Shown piece after piece: positions 31,419 through 46,492 of a stretch of DNA of 64,000 nucleotides. Numbering within the stretch: the stretch's first letter is position 1; every line of letters starts with the position of its first letter. Made by a program: the position numbers and the translations under genes. Source of the DNA: Acidobacteriota bacterium (lineage in GTDB: Bacteria; Acidobacteriota; Thermoanaerobaculia; UBA5066); NCBI GenBank assembly GCA_029781975.1, contig JAKOVQ010000005.1, forward strand, positions 62,001-126,000, given 5' to 3'. The notes under the pieces were generated by a model. The model searched no databases. It was not told where the DNA came from and was given only the letters and a program-made list of their open reading frames with translations.

Positions 31419-33722
31419 GTGATCCGGCACGAGCAGCGGCCCCGACGCAAGCGCCCTCCGGAGGCCCTCGTCCTCGACGACGGCCCCGAGAAGGAGCAGG
31501 AGCCCGCCTCGGAGCCGCAGCCTCCCGCGGCCGCCGCACCGTCCGAGCGCCCGGCGGTCCCGGTCCCGCTCCTCAACCGAGAGCTCTCCTGGCTCGCCTT
31601 CAACGACAGGGTCCTCGAGGAGGCCCGCGACGAGCGGTGGCCGCTCCTCGAGCGGCTGAAGTTCCTCGCCATCTCCGAGAGCAACCTCGACGAGTTCTTC
31701 ATGATCCGCGTCTCGGGCCTGAGGGAGCAGATCTCCGTCGAGTTCGCCGAGACCTCGGACGACGGCCTCTCCGCGGGACAGCAGCTGGCCCGGATCCGCG
31801 AGGCCGTCCAGAAGATGGAGGCGGCCCAGACGGCCTGCCTCCGCGAGGACCTCCTGCCGCGGCTCGCCGCGGCCGGGATCTCGGTCCTCGAGTGGGGAGA
31901 CCTCGCCGAGCCCCAGCGCGAGGCGGCGGCCGCCTACTTCCGGCGCAACGTCCTCCCGGTCCTGACGCCGCTCGCCGTCGACCCCGGGCATCCGTTCCCC
32001 TTCCTCTCGAACCTCTCCCTGAACCTCGCCATCGAGGTGAAGGACCCCGAGACGGGGGCTCTGAAGTTCGCGCGCGTCAAGATGCCGGCCGCGATCCCGC
32101 GCCTCCTCTCCCTGCGGGAGATCGTCGAGGGGAAGCGGAAGGTGAGGAAGGAGAAGGCGGAGTTCCTCCTCCTCGAGAGCCTCGTCCAGGCGAACCTCCC
32201 CGAGCTCTTCCCCGGGCTCGAGGTCCTCGCGTCCTACCAGTTCCGGATCACCCGCGACGCCGACATCGAGATCCAGGAGGACGAGGCCGCAGACCTCCTC
32301 GCCACGATCGAGCAGGAGGTCCGCCGCCGCCGCTTCGGCGCCGTCGTCCGGGTCGAGGTGGCCCCGAAGACCCCCAAGCGGATCCGGAAGCTCCTGATGC
32401 GGCAGCTCGAGGTCAACGAGGCCGACATCTACGAGGTGAGCGGCCTCCTCGGCGCGGCCGACCTGATGGCGCTGACGCGGATCGACCGCCGCGACCTGAA
32501 GGACGCCCCCTTCACGCCGGCGGTCCCCCCGGTCCTCGCCGCGTCGGACCTCTCGATCTTCGCGGCGATCCGCCAGGGGGACATCCTCCTCCACCACCCG
32601 TACGACTCCTTCTCGCCCGTCCTCGAGCTGATCGAGGAGGCCGCCGACGACCCGAAGACGCTCGCCATCAAGATGACCCTCTACCGGACGAGCTCCGACT
32701 CCTCGCTCATCCCGGCGCTCATCCGCGCCGCCGAGAACGGCAAGCAGGTGGCGGTCCTCGTGGAGCTGAAGGCGCGCTTCGACGAGGAGAACAACATCGT
32801 CTGGGCCAAGTCGCTCGAGCGCGCGGGGGTCCACGTGGTCTACGGCGTCGTCGGCCTGAAGACCCACGGGAAGATCGCCCTGGTCGTCCGGCGGGAGAAG
32901 GACGAGATCCGCCGCTACGTCCACCTCGGCACCGGGAACTACAACCCCTCGACCGCGAAGGTCTACACGGACGTCGGGGTCCTGACGTGCCGGCCGGAGT
33001 TCGGCGAGGACGCGACCCGCCTCTTCAACACCCTCACGGGCCTCTCCGCCGCGCGTACCCGCTACGAGCGGATCGTCACGGCGCCGCGCGACCTCCACCC
33101 CACCGTCGTCGGCTGGATCGCCCGGGAGACCGAGCACGCCCGCGCGGGGCGAGAGGCCCGGATCCGCGCCAAGATGAACGCCCTCGTCGACACCAAGGTC
33201 ATCCGGGCCCTCTACGAGGCCTCCCAGGCCGGCGTCCGGGTCGACCTCGTCGTCCGGGGCGTCTGCTGCCTGACGCCGGGGGTCCCCGGCATCTCGGACA
33301 ACGTCCAGGTCCGCTCGGTCGTGGGCCGTTTCCTCGAGCACAGCCGCTTCTTCCTCTTCGAGAACGGCGGCGAGAGGGAGGTCTGGGCGAGCTCGGCCGA
33401 CTGGATGCCGCGAAATTTCTTCCGCCGGATGGAGATCGCCTTCCCGATCGTCGACCCGGAGCTCGCGCGCCAGGTCGGGGAGATGTTCGACCTGGTCCTC
33501 TCGGACAACGTCCAGACCCGCGTCCTCATGCCCGACGGGACCTACGTCCGCGCGAAGGCGGGGCCCGGCGAGCCCGCCATCGACTCGCAGGCGACCTTCG
33601 TCGACCTCGCCCGGCGGAAGGTCCTCGCGGCGGCGGCGCTCTTCGAGCACGGGGGCGCCGCGGAGCCGTTCGACGCGCTCCCCGTGCCGGGGGCGGGCGG
33701 CCCCGAGGAAGAGGGCCCGTAA
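31419..33722 (+). CDS. ppk1: Polyphosphate kinase PPK1
   Basis: PPK1 reversibly polymerises the ATP gamma-phosphate into polyphosphate. The 767-residue product has a charged, Pro-rich N-terminal extension of about 48 residues. The PPK N domain follows, beginning VPLLNRELSWLAFNDRVLEEA, with the LKFLAISESNLDEFFMIRVSG segment. The catalytic histidine region is LKTHGKIALVVRR, followed by HLGTGNYN and the C-terminal domain. The start is GTG at 31419 with GGGAGGA in front. It is the last gene of the tilS-to-ppk block. The N-terminal extension is of no known role. Confidence 0.96.
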   Translation: MIRHEQRPRRKRPPEALVLDDGPEKEQEPASEPQPPAAAAPSERPAVPVPLLNRELSWLAFNDRVLEEARDERWPLLERLKFLAISESNLDEFFMIRVSGLREQISVEFAETSDDGLSAGQQLARIREAVQKMEAAQTACLREDLLPRLAAAGISVLEWGDLAEPQREAAAAYFRRNVLPVLTPLAVDPGHPFPFLSNLSLNLAIEVKDPETGALKFARVKMPAAIPRLLSLREIVEGKRKVRKEKAEFLLLESLVQANLPELFPGLEVLASYQFRITRDADIEIQEDEAADLLATIEQEVRRRRFGAVVRVEVAPKTPKRIRKLLMRQLEVNEADIYEVSGLLGAADLMALTRIDRRDLKDAPFTPAVPPVLAASDLSIFAAIRQGDILLHHPYDSFSPVLELIEEAADDPKTLAIKMTLYRTSSDSSLIPALIRAAENGKQVAVLVELKARFDEENNIVWAKSLERAGVHVVYGVVGLKTHGKIALVVRREKDEIRRYVHLGTGNYNPSTAKVYTDVGVLTCRPEFGEDATRLFNTLTGLSAARTRYERIVTAPRDLHPTVVGWIARETEHARAGREARIRAKMNALVDTKVIRALYEASQAGVRVDLVVRGVCCLTPGVPGISDNVQVRSVVGRFLEHSRFFLFENGGEREVWASSADWMPRNFFRRMEIAFPIVDPELARQVGEMFDLVLSDNVQTRVLMPDGTYVRAKAGPGEPAIDSQATFVDLARRKVLAAAALFEHGGAAEPFDALPVPGAGGPEEEGP

Positions 33723-33747
33723 GGCTCCGCCGTCTCGCGGCTCCCCG

Positions 33748-35649
33748 ATGCGCAGCTTCGTCGCCCGCCGACCGGTCCTGGCCGCGTTCCTCCTGGCGGC
33801 GACCGTCCTCGCCCTGACCGCGGACGAGAGGACCTTCGGGCTCCTGACCGACGGGCAGGTGATGACCCGGACGGCCTACTCGATCGCGAAGCTGGGCGAG
33901 CTGGGGACCGCCCGCGGCCACCCGGTCAATCGCGTGCGGCCCGAGGGGGACGCCGTCACCCGCTACGGCCTCGGCCCCTCCCTGGCGCGGGTCCCGGCCG
34001 CCTGGCTCGCGGGTCCGTTCGAGCGGTCGTTCGGGGTCGGCTCCTCCCAGACCCTGTTCGTCGCCGGGCAGCTGCTCTGGATCCTCCTCGCGAGCCTCTC
34101 GGCCGCCGGGCTCGTCCGCGCCTGGGGCGGGTCGCCGGCCGAGGCAGGGCTGTCCCTCCTCGCCGTCGCTCTCGCCTCCCCGCTCTGGGGGTACACCAGC
34201 TCCGACTTCTCCGAGCCGCTCCAGGCCGCCGCGGTGGGCGGGTCCGTCGCCCTGGCCGCGCTTTCCGCGGCCCGCGTGGAGCGGGACCGCACGGGCGATC
34301 TCCTCGCCGCCGCCGCGGGCGCGGCCGCGGGCATCGCCCTCCTCTCGAAGTCGATCTTCATCATCCTCCTCCCGGTCGTCGGCGCGGGGATCGTCCTCGG
34401 GTCCGCGGCACCCCTCCGTCTCCGGCGCGGGCTCCTGGCGCTCCTCGGCTGGCTGCCGGGGGCCGGTCTCTGGCTCGCCTTCGAGGTCGTCCGCTTCGGC
34501 CGGCCCTTCGCGTCGTACGAGGGGGAGAGCTTCAGCCACCCCGTCCTCGACGGTCTCTGGAGGCTGACGGTGGGGCCGAACAAGGGGCTCTTCCTCTACT
34601 TCCCCCTCGCGCTCCTTTCGCTCGTCGGCCTCGCCCGCCTCCTCCGCGCCCGCCCGGCCGCGGCCGGGCCTGCCGCCGGCTTCGCCGCGTTCCTCCTCCT
34701 CACCACCGCCGCGTGGTGGTCGTGGGACGGCGTGTCCGGATGGGGCCCGCGGCTCCTGATCCCGCTCGTGCCGCTCCTGGGCGCCGCCGCGGTCCTCGGG
34801 GCCCGGGGCCTCCCGAGGGCGCTCTTCCGGACCCTCTTCGGTCTCGGGTCGGCGGTGGGCCTCCTGGGAGCCCTCCAGCCAGACGGAGCCACGACCTCCT
34901 TCTACTTCTCCCTTCCGCCGAGGACGATCACCGAGGCCCAGGCGCGCCGATACCCCTCGTTCGCCCTCGAGCCCCACGCCTCGCCCCCCCGGCTCCTCGC
35001 GGTCCACTACGTCCACGAGACGGCGGCCTTCTCCGAGATGCGGACCGCCCTCTGGCTCCTCGGCGTCCGCCTGTCGTCCGGGGACCGTCTCGCCGAGCTC
35101 CGGACGCCGCCGTGGCGCACCGACCTCCCCGGACGCGCCCCTCTCCCTCCGGACCGCGCGATCCCGGCGAGCGCGCTGGTCTTCCTGACCTCCCCGTTCC
35201 GCTGGCCCCACCTCGGGATGTCGCTCTCGCGGACGCCGGGCGAGACCGACACCGTCCTCTCGTACGTCGACTGCGTCTACGACCAGGCGCTGCGCGCCCA
35301 GGACATGCGGCGCGGCGAGAGGGCCGTCGCCTTCGGGGAGAAGCTCTACCGGATGGTCCCCGGACCGCAGTCGGCGGTGGCCTGGTGCGAGGGGCTAAGG
35401 ATCGCGGGGCAGCAGGAGCTCCTCCTCGCGGTCGCACGCGACCTGCCGGTCGCCGACCGTGGGTCGGGAGAGTTCGGGATGGTGCTCGCCCTGGCGGCGC
35501 GCGACCGGGGCGACGACGAGAAGGCCGAGCGGTTCCTCGAGCGCGTCGTCGCGGCCGACCCGAATCCCGCGTTCCGCGCCCTCGTCGGCCGGTCGCCCCG
35601 GGCTTGGCCGGCCACCCTCCGCGACATCCTTCGCTTCCCGGCGCCCTGA
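33748..35649 (+). CDS. Polytopic membrane protein, glycosyltransferase-like, paralogue of 49123-51096
   Basis: The 633-residue protein has a first membrane helix near residues 9-25 and about ten more up to residue 390, then a soluble C-terminal region of about 240 residues. Loop motifs shared with a second copy in this window include SPLWGYTSSDFSEPLQA, VRFGRPFASYEG, GLFLYFPLALLS and WWSWDGVSGWGPRLL. The membrane layout resembles PMT/ArnT-type lipid-carrier glycosyltransferases, but the usual DE/DD motif of the first loop is not obvious. The C-terminal part looks helical and TPR-like (GDDEKAERFLERVVAADP). The substrate is unknown. It starts 25 bases after ppk1 and could be co-transcribed. Confidence 0.65.
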   Translation: MRSFVARRPVLAAFLLAATVLALTADERTFGLLTDGQVMTRTAYSIAKLGELGTARGHPVNRVRPEGDAVTRYGLGPSLARVPAAWLAGPFERSFGVGSSQTLFVAGQLLWILLASLSAAGLVRAWGGSPAEAGLSLLAVALASPLWGYTSSDFSEPLQAAAVGGSVALAALSAARVERDRTGDLLAAAAGAAAGIALLSKSIFIILLPVVGAGIVLGSAAPLRLRRGLLALLGWLPGAGLWLAFEVVRFGRPFASYEGESFSHPVLDGLWRLTVGPNKGLFLYFPLALLSLVGLARLLRARPAAAGPAAGFAAFLLLTTAAWWSWDGVSGWGPRLLIPLVPLLGAAAVLGARGLPRALFRTLFGLGSAVGLLGALQPDGATTSFYFSLPPRTITEAQARRYPSFALEPHASPPRLLAVHYVHETAAFSEMRTALWLLGVRLSSGDRLAELRTPPWRTDLPGRAPLPPDRAIPASALVFLTSPFRWPHLGMSLSRTPGETDTVLSYVDCVYDQALRAQDMRRGERAVAFGEKLYRMVPGPQSAVAWCEGLRIAGQQELLLAVARDLPVADRGSGEFGMVLALAARDRGDDEKAERFLERVVAADPNPAFRALVGRSPRAWPATLRDILRFPAP

Positions 35650-35692
35650 CCGCCTCGCGCCCCGCCCCCCCGGGCGGCTCGCCCGGGGAACG

Positions 35693-35911
35693 CTACCGTT
35701 CCACCTCGAAGCCGGCGGCGGGGGTCAGGACCGGCTCGTAGGCCATCAGCATCGTCCCGTCGACCGGCAGGAGCACCTGGTGGGTGTTGCTCGAGGGGAG
35801 CTGGATGTGGAGCTCGTAGTAGCCGTGGGGAGAGATCGCGATGAGCGTCCCCTCCCGCTGGTTCAGGCCGAACTGCGGGGCGGTGATCACGACCTTCGAC
35901 GGGATGTCCAT
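35693..35911 (-). CDS. Small conserved-looking protein of 72 residues, unknown function
   Basis: The product starts MDIPSKVVITAPQFGLNQREG and is predicted mostly beta-strand, with an internal GYYELHIQLPSSNTHQ segment. No membrane segment, signal or cysteine is present. I recognise no family. It is a credible gene rather than a shadow because its composition is not arginine-rich and its ATG follows purine-rich GGAG sequences. It lies downstream of the NtrC-type regulator on the same strand, 61 bases away, and converges on the polytopic membrane protein gene. Confidence 0.6.
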   Translation of the reverse strand: MDIPSKVVITAPQFGLNQREGTLIAISPHGYYELHIQLPSSNTHQVLLPVDGTMLMAYEPVLTPAAGFEVER

Positions 35912-35972
35912 CTCCTGTCTCCTCTCCGGAACTCCGAACGGCTCTCGGCGCGCATTCTACGGGAGAGGCGGG

Positions 35973-42582
<6,610 letters not shown>

Positions 42583-42586
42583 CGCC

Positions 42587-43183
42587 GTGCCCCCCCGCCT
42601 CGAGCTCCGGTCCCGCACCCCGTCCTCGTGGGCCGCGAGGACGGCCGCGCGGCTCCCGGAGCTCCTCGGGGACCACGCCGCGTGCGAGCTCCAGGCGGCC
42701 GTCTTCGCCCTGGCGCTGGTCGGCAGCTACGCGGCGGACACGCTCCTCGTCGACCGGCTCTCGGCCCTCGCGGCCGAGGAGCTCCGCCACTTCCGGAGGG
42801 TGGCGCGCGAGGCGCGCCGCGCGGGCGGCGGGATCCCGGCCCGGCGGCGGAACCCGTACGTCGCCTCGCTCCGGAAGGCCTGCCGGTCGGGACGCGAGCC
42901 CGAGCAGGGGCTCGACCTCCTCCTCGTCGGGGCCCTCGTCGAGGCCCGGAGCCACGAGCGCCTCGCCGCGCTCGTCCCGTTCCTCGCCGACCAGCGCCTG
43001 GCGCGGCTCTACGACGAGCTCGCGCACGACGAGGAGCGCCACGGCCCCGCCTACGTCGAGCTGGCGGTCCGTCACGCGGGCGAGGACCGGACGGCGTCGA
43101 GGCTCGACGAGCTGCTCGACCTCGAGGCCGCGGCGCTCGCGGCCGCCCGGACGACGGCCGCCGCCGTCCACTCCGCCCCCTGA
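42587..43183 (+). CDS. miaE: tRNA-(ms2io6A37)-hydroxylase-like diiron protein (MiaE family)
   Basis: MiaE hydroxylates the isopentenyl group at A37 of some tRNAs using a diiron centre. The 198-residue product has the expected four-helix pattern and iron ligands: DHAACELQAA near residue 29, LAAEELRHF, LVEARSHERL and LAHDEERHG. The length fits. The start is GTG at 42587, four bases after the previous stop, so it belongs to the M1 peptidase operon or is coupled to it. miaA and miaB are not in the window, so the ms2i6A substrate must be made elsewhere. Confidence 0.85.
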   Translation: MPPRLELRSRTPSSWAARTAARLPELLGDHAACELQAAVFALALVGSYAADTLLVDRLSALAAEELRHFRRVAREARRAGGGIPARRRNPYVASLRKACRSGREPEQGLDLLLVGALVEARSHERLAALVPFLADQRLARLYDELAHDEERHGPAYVELAVRHAGEDRTASRLDELLDLEAAALAAARTTAAAVHSAP

Positions 43184-43249
43184 CCCCGCCGGGTTAGACT
43201 TCCGCCTCCACAGGCACCCTGCGTCACGGGCGGGTGCGGGGGAGGAACC

Positions 43250-44170
43250 ATGGGGCTCCTGAAGGACTTCCTCCGGATCGACGCGGACCGGCGGGCCGCC
43301 CACCAGTCCCTCCGGCAGGACGTGCAGCGGCGGCGCATCCAGATCGAGGAGCTGAGCGTGGAGGCCAGGCGCAAGCGCGACGAGGTCGGCATGCTCGAGG
43401 ACGGCCTGAGGCGGCTGGCCGAGGACATCGCCCGCGCCGAGGAGGAGGTCCTCGAGCTCGAGGCGAAGCGCGAGGAGCACGACCACGAGGCGCTCGAGCG
43501 GAAGATCGAGGCCGTCCGGGCCAACCTCGAGGCGGACCGCGAGGCGGGGGGGCGCGTCGCCGACGAGTTCCGGTCGCTGAGGAGCGAGTTCGAGAGCGAG
43601 CGCGAGCGGCTCCTCTCCCAGGCCGACACCGGCCGGATGATGGACAACTTCTTCCAGATCGAGACGTTCCTCAAGGACACCGCGAAGCCGATCCCGGACG
43701 CCGCCCGCCGGGCCCTCGCGAAGGAGCGGGCGGACCTGATGGCCCGGATCGGCCCGCTCGTCGCCCCTCCGCCGACCACCGCGCGCGTCTTCAAGGGGAC
43801 GATCGTCTACACGGTGGTGGAGGAGGACGAGCCGAAGGCCCTCGTCGCGTTCGGCCTCCCCGAGGAGCTCGACTCCTCGGCGCACGACCTGGCGTCCCTC
43901 CTCCTCTACGGCGCCTACGCCCAGGTCGTGGAGCGCGTCGGCCCCGGGGCGCCCCGGCCCCGCCAGGACGACGGGGTCGTCACCTTCGAGCAGACCGCCG
44001 GCCTCCGGTCGCCCGACGAGGTCGCGCTCGAGCTCTTCCTCGCCGTCGAGGAGGGGCTCAAGAAGGCGACCGCCTCCGTCTCCGTCCCCTGCGAGCTCTC
44101 GGGCGTCTTCGTCGAGCCCGAGATCGCCGCCGCCCTCTTCGCGGCCCCGCGCGAGGCGCGCCGCTTCTGA
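43250..44170 (+). CDS. Coiled-coil protein of unknown function
   Basis: The 306-residue product is soluble with no signal or membrane segment. Residues about 12-125 form a long charged coiled coil (ARRKRDEVGMLEDGLRRLAED onward). The rest is a mixed alpha/beta domain with a strand-rich start (FKGTIVYTVVEEDEP) and a segment ending AALFAAPREARRF. No family is recognised. The ATG at 43250 has a strong GGGGGAGGAACC site. The next gene, also unrecognised, starts 22 bases later, so the two may form a functional pair. Confidence 0.7.
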   Translation: MGLLKDFLRIDADRRAAHQSLRQDVQRRRIQIEELSVEARRKRDEVGMLEDGLRRLAEDIARAEEEVLELEAKREEHDHEALERKIEAVRANLEADREAGGRVADEFRSLRSEFESERERLLSQADTGRMMDNFFQIETFLKDTAKPIPDAARRALAKERADLMARIGPLVAPPPTTARVFKGTIVYTVVEEDEPKALVAFGLPEELDSSAHDLASLLLYGAYAQVVERVGPGAPRPRQDDGVVTFEQTAGLRSPDEVALELFLAVEEGLKKATASVSVPCELSGVFVEPEIAAALFAAPREARRF

Positions 44171-44192
44171 ACCGCCCCCCAAGGAGGTCCCG

Positions 44193-44951
44193 ATGGCCGT
44201 CAAGTGGATCGGCGACGCCGCACGCGAGCTCGGCATGGCACCCCTCGACGCCGTGGAGGCGCTCGCGTCCCGGCAGGAGTACCCGATGAACGGGCTCCTC
44301 GACGAGGACAAGGTCCAGATCCTCAAGCTCGCCCGCCTCGCCAAGGGGAGGACGGAGACCACAGGGAGCTACATGACCGCCGTCGTCGAGAGGTCGTCTC
44401 CCGCGCTCGAGAGCCCCGTGCCGCGCGCGGAGCACCTGGTGCCCGCGGTCGACCGCTCGTCGCCCGGCCTCGCCCGCCCCTCCAATGTCACGGAGCGCCC
44501 GGTCCCCGCGGTCGAGCGGTCGTCCGCCGGCCTCGCTTCCCCCGCCCGGGTCCCGGAGCGCCCGGTCCCCATGGTCGAACGGTCGTCCCCCGGCCTCCCG
44601 CAGCCCGCCCGCCCCGCCGACCGCCCGGACCTGCAGGCGGAGAAGACGACCGCCACGATCGGACGCCCCGTGGCGCCGTCCCCGTTCGCTCCGCCCGCGG
44701 CTCCGCCACCGCCGCCGTCTCCCGCGGCGCCGCCTCCGCCAGCGGCCGCGCGCCCCGCTCCCGTCCCGCCGCCCGCCCCGGCCCAGCCGGTCTCGCCGTC
44801 GCTCGCCCCGCCCGTCGCGACCGTCCCGATCGACGCCCGGCGGGCGACGACGGAGAGCACGTCGGTGACGGCGCCCCTTCCGACGCAGCCGAAGCCGCGC
44901 GAGGGAGAGGAGAGGACGGTCATCCTGCCGCCGTTCGACGAGGGCAGCTAG
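44193..44951 (+). CDS. Unrecognised protein with IF2-N-like head, four 21-residue repeats and Pro-rich tail
   Basis: The 252-residue product has three parts. Residues 1-52 (WIGDAARELGMAPLDAVEAL, then LLDEDKVQILKLARLAKG) resemble the small IF2-N helical domain. Residues 65-148 are four tandem 21-residue repeats built on V(E/D)RSSPGL...ERPVPA. The remainder is a Pro/Ala-rich linker ending in EERTVILPPFDEGS. The head could bind nucleic acid or protein. The repeats carry paired serines and could be phosphorylation or docking sites. This is inference. AAGGAGG precedes the ATG, and the partner gene at 43250 is 22 bases upstream. Confidence 0.65.
   Translation: MAVKWIGDAARELGMAPLDAVEALASRQEYPMNGLLDEDKVQILKLARLAKGRTETTGSYMTAVVERSSPALESPVPRAEHLVPAVDRSSPGLARPSNVTERPVPAVERSSAGLASPARVPERPVPMVERSSPGLPQPARPADRPDLQAEKTTATIGRPVAPSPFAPPAAPPPPPSPAAPPPPAAARPAPVPPPAPAQPVSPSLAPPVATVPIDARRATTESTSVTAPLPTQPKPREGEERTVILPPFDEGS
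44385..44636 (+). repeat. Four tandem 63-base repeats coding for 21-residue units
   Basis: Units begin at 44385, 44448, 44511 and 44574, each starting GTCGA followed by codons for (E/D)RSS. They have diverged at the DNA level, the first and the last most, so the array is not freshly expanded. Confidence 0.85.
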
Positions 44952-44973
44952 CCTGCCCGAGCCCCCGGGGGTT

Positions 44974-44995
44974 GGCCCGGGACCGTCGCCGGGCC
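44974..44995. terminator. Candidate terminator hairpin between convergent genes
   Basis: A 7-base stem (GGCCCGG, eight-base loop, CCGGGCC) followed by TT lies between the repeat-protein stop and the lhgO stop. The T run is short. Confidence 0.35.
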
Positions 44996-44996
44996 T

Positions 44997-46118
44997 TCAG
45001 GGATAGAGGAGCTCGCGGACCCGTTCGGCCAGCTCCAGGCAGCAGGTGAGGCCGGGCGACTCGATCCCGACGAGGTTCACCCAACCCGGGAGGCCGCGGG
45101 CCGACTCCTCGGCGACCACGAAGTCGCGGAACGGCTCTCCGGGGCCCGCGAGGCGCGGCCGGATGCCGGACTGGTCGGGCGACAGGTCCCCCTCCTCGAG
45201 ATCGGGAAGGTAGCGGCGGGCCGCCCGGAGGAAGGCGCCGCCCAGCTCCTCGCGGACGGAGTAGTCCTGGCGCCGCTCGGCGAGCCACTCGAGGTCCGGC
45301 CCGAGCTTCAGCTCGCCGTCGAGGTCGACGGTCACGTGGACGCCGAGCCCGGCCGCCCCTTCGGGGTGGACCGGGTAGAGGAGGTGCCGCGCGACGCCTC
45401 GCTTCCCCGAGCGGATCCGGAAGTAGTGTCCGCGCGCCCAGCGGAGCCGGTAGCCGGCGGCGTCGACGTCGAGACCCGGCAGCCCCGCCACGATGTCGCC
45501 GTCGAGCCCCGCGGCGTTCACGACCCGGGAGGCCGAGAGCGTCACCTCCTCGCCGCCGGGGCCGGCGAAGACGAGGTCGTAGCCGTCCCCGGCTCGCTGC
45601 GCGGCCCGCAGCTCGTGGCGGAACGCGAAGGAGGCGCCGTGGGCCTGGGCGACGACGGCGAGGCTCCGGAAGAGGCCGTGGACGTCGAGGATCCCCGTCG
45701 TCGGGGACCAGACCGCGGCAGCCGCGCGGACCCGGGGCTCCTCGGCCCTGAGCCGCGCGAGCGGGACCTCCTCGAGAGGCGCCCCGTTCGCGCGGCCCTG
45801 CGCCGCCACCTCGGCGAGCCGGCGCTCTTCGTCCGGCTCGACCGCGAGGAGGTACTTCCCGACCCGCCGGAACGGGACGTCGTGCGTCTCGCACCAGGCC
45901 GAGAGGCTCCGGTTCCCCCGGACGCAGAGCTCGGCCTTCAACGAGCCGGACGGGTAGTAGATCCCCGCGTGGACGACCTGGCTGTTGCGTGAGCTGGTCT
46001 CCTGACCGGCCGCCCCGTGGCGCTCGACGAGGACGACGGACCGGCCGCTCCGCGAAAGCTCCGCCGCGCAGGCCAGGCCGACGGCGCCCGCGCCTACGAC
46101 GACGACGTCTGCGTCCAT
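44997..46118 (-). CDS. lhgO: FAD-dependent oxidoreductase, LhgO-like (L-2-hydroxyglutarate oxidase family)
   Basis: The 373-residue product starts with the FAD-binding motif VVVVGAGAVGLACAAELSRSG. It has the LhgO hallmark ETSSRNSQVVHAGIYYP followed by SLKAELCVRG. Known members oxidise L-2-hydroxyglutarate to 2-oxoglutarate and pass electrons to the respiratory chain. A related amino-acid or hydroxy-acid oxidase is the alternative. The end of the chain (NLVGIESPGLT) matches the family's C-terminal FAD contact. The gene stands alone, converging on the repeat-protein gene. No clear promoter or ribosome site is seen before its ATG. Confidence 0.87.
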   Translation of the reverse strand: MDADVVVVGAGAVGLACAAELSRSGRSVVLVERHGAAGQETSSRNSQVVHAGIYYPSGSLKAELCVRGNRSLSAWCETHDVPFRRVGKYLLAVEPDEERRLAEVAAQGRANGAPLEEVPLARLRAEEPRVRAAAAVWSPTTGILDVHGLFRSLAVVAQAHGASFAFRHELRAAQRAGDGYDLVFAGPGGEEVTLSASRVVNAAGLDGDIVAGLPGLDVDAAGYRLRWARGHYFRIRSGKRGVARHLLYPVHPEGAAGLGVHVTVDLDGELKLGPDLEWLAERRQDYSVREELGGAFLRAARRYLPDLEEGDLSPDQSGIRPRLAGPGEPFRDFVVAEESARGLPGWVNLVGIESPGLTCCLELAERVRELLYP

Positions 46119-46441
46119 GCGTTCGGACCGGGCGGGGCGAGCCCGACGACCCGAGGGCTCCCCGCGCCGTTGTCGATGACGGTCAGCGTGCCGACGACCC
46201 GTCCCGTCCCCGTCCCCTCCGCCGGGCGGATCGAGACGGTCAGCCGGTCGGCGCCGGCACCGCCGATCCCGGGCCGCTCGGCCCCGTTCCAGGGGTCGTC
46301 CAGCTGCCCCCTCTCCCCCGCCGCGAGGAGGGTCGGGAGCAGGACGCGGAGCCTCGCCCGGCGGGGGTCCGGAGAGGCTCCGGCCCGAGCGGCGCCACGG
46401 GAGGGGGGACGCGGGGAGGCCCGGCGGCGGAGGAACCTCAC
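46094..46441 (-). pseudogene. Possible relic of a choice-of-anchor D/Ig-like repeat protein
   Basis: The otherwise gene-free stretch 46119-46492 holds a minus-strand frame of 115 codons (GTG at 46441) that ends inside the start of lhgO. Codons 65-104 (46130-46249) translate as LTVSIRPAEGTGTGRVVGTL then TVIDNGAGSPRVVGLAP. This closely resembles the repeating unit of choice-of-anchor D surface domains (GTLTITDNAAGSPQ type). The rest of the frame is arginine-rich and looks non-coding. I read it as the decayed end of a lost surface protein. A short real gene is less likely. Nothing else is visible in this gap apart from a -10 box for the next gene. Confidence 0.4.
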
Positions 46442-46473
46442 CTGCCGATGGTAGCCGCCGGCGCCGGTTGATG

Positions 46474-46479
46474 TATAAG
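46474..46479 (+). promoter_or_regulatory. -10 element for the MFS carrier gene
   Basis: TATAAG lies 13 bases before the ATG at 46493, giving a leader of about seven bases and no ribosome site. Confidence 0.45.
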
Positions 46480-46492
46480 CGCCCGACCAGCC

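Noticed and set aside
44385-44636. CRISPR array
   Set aside because: The four repeats are in frame, diverged and contiguous without unique spacers. No other array-like pattern and no cas gene was seen in the window.
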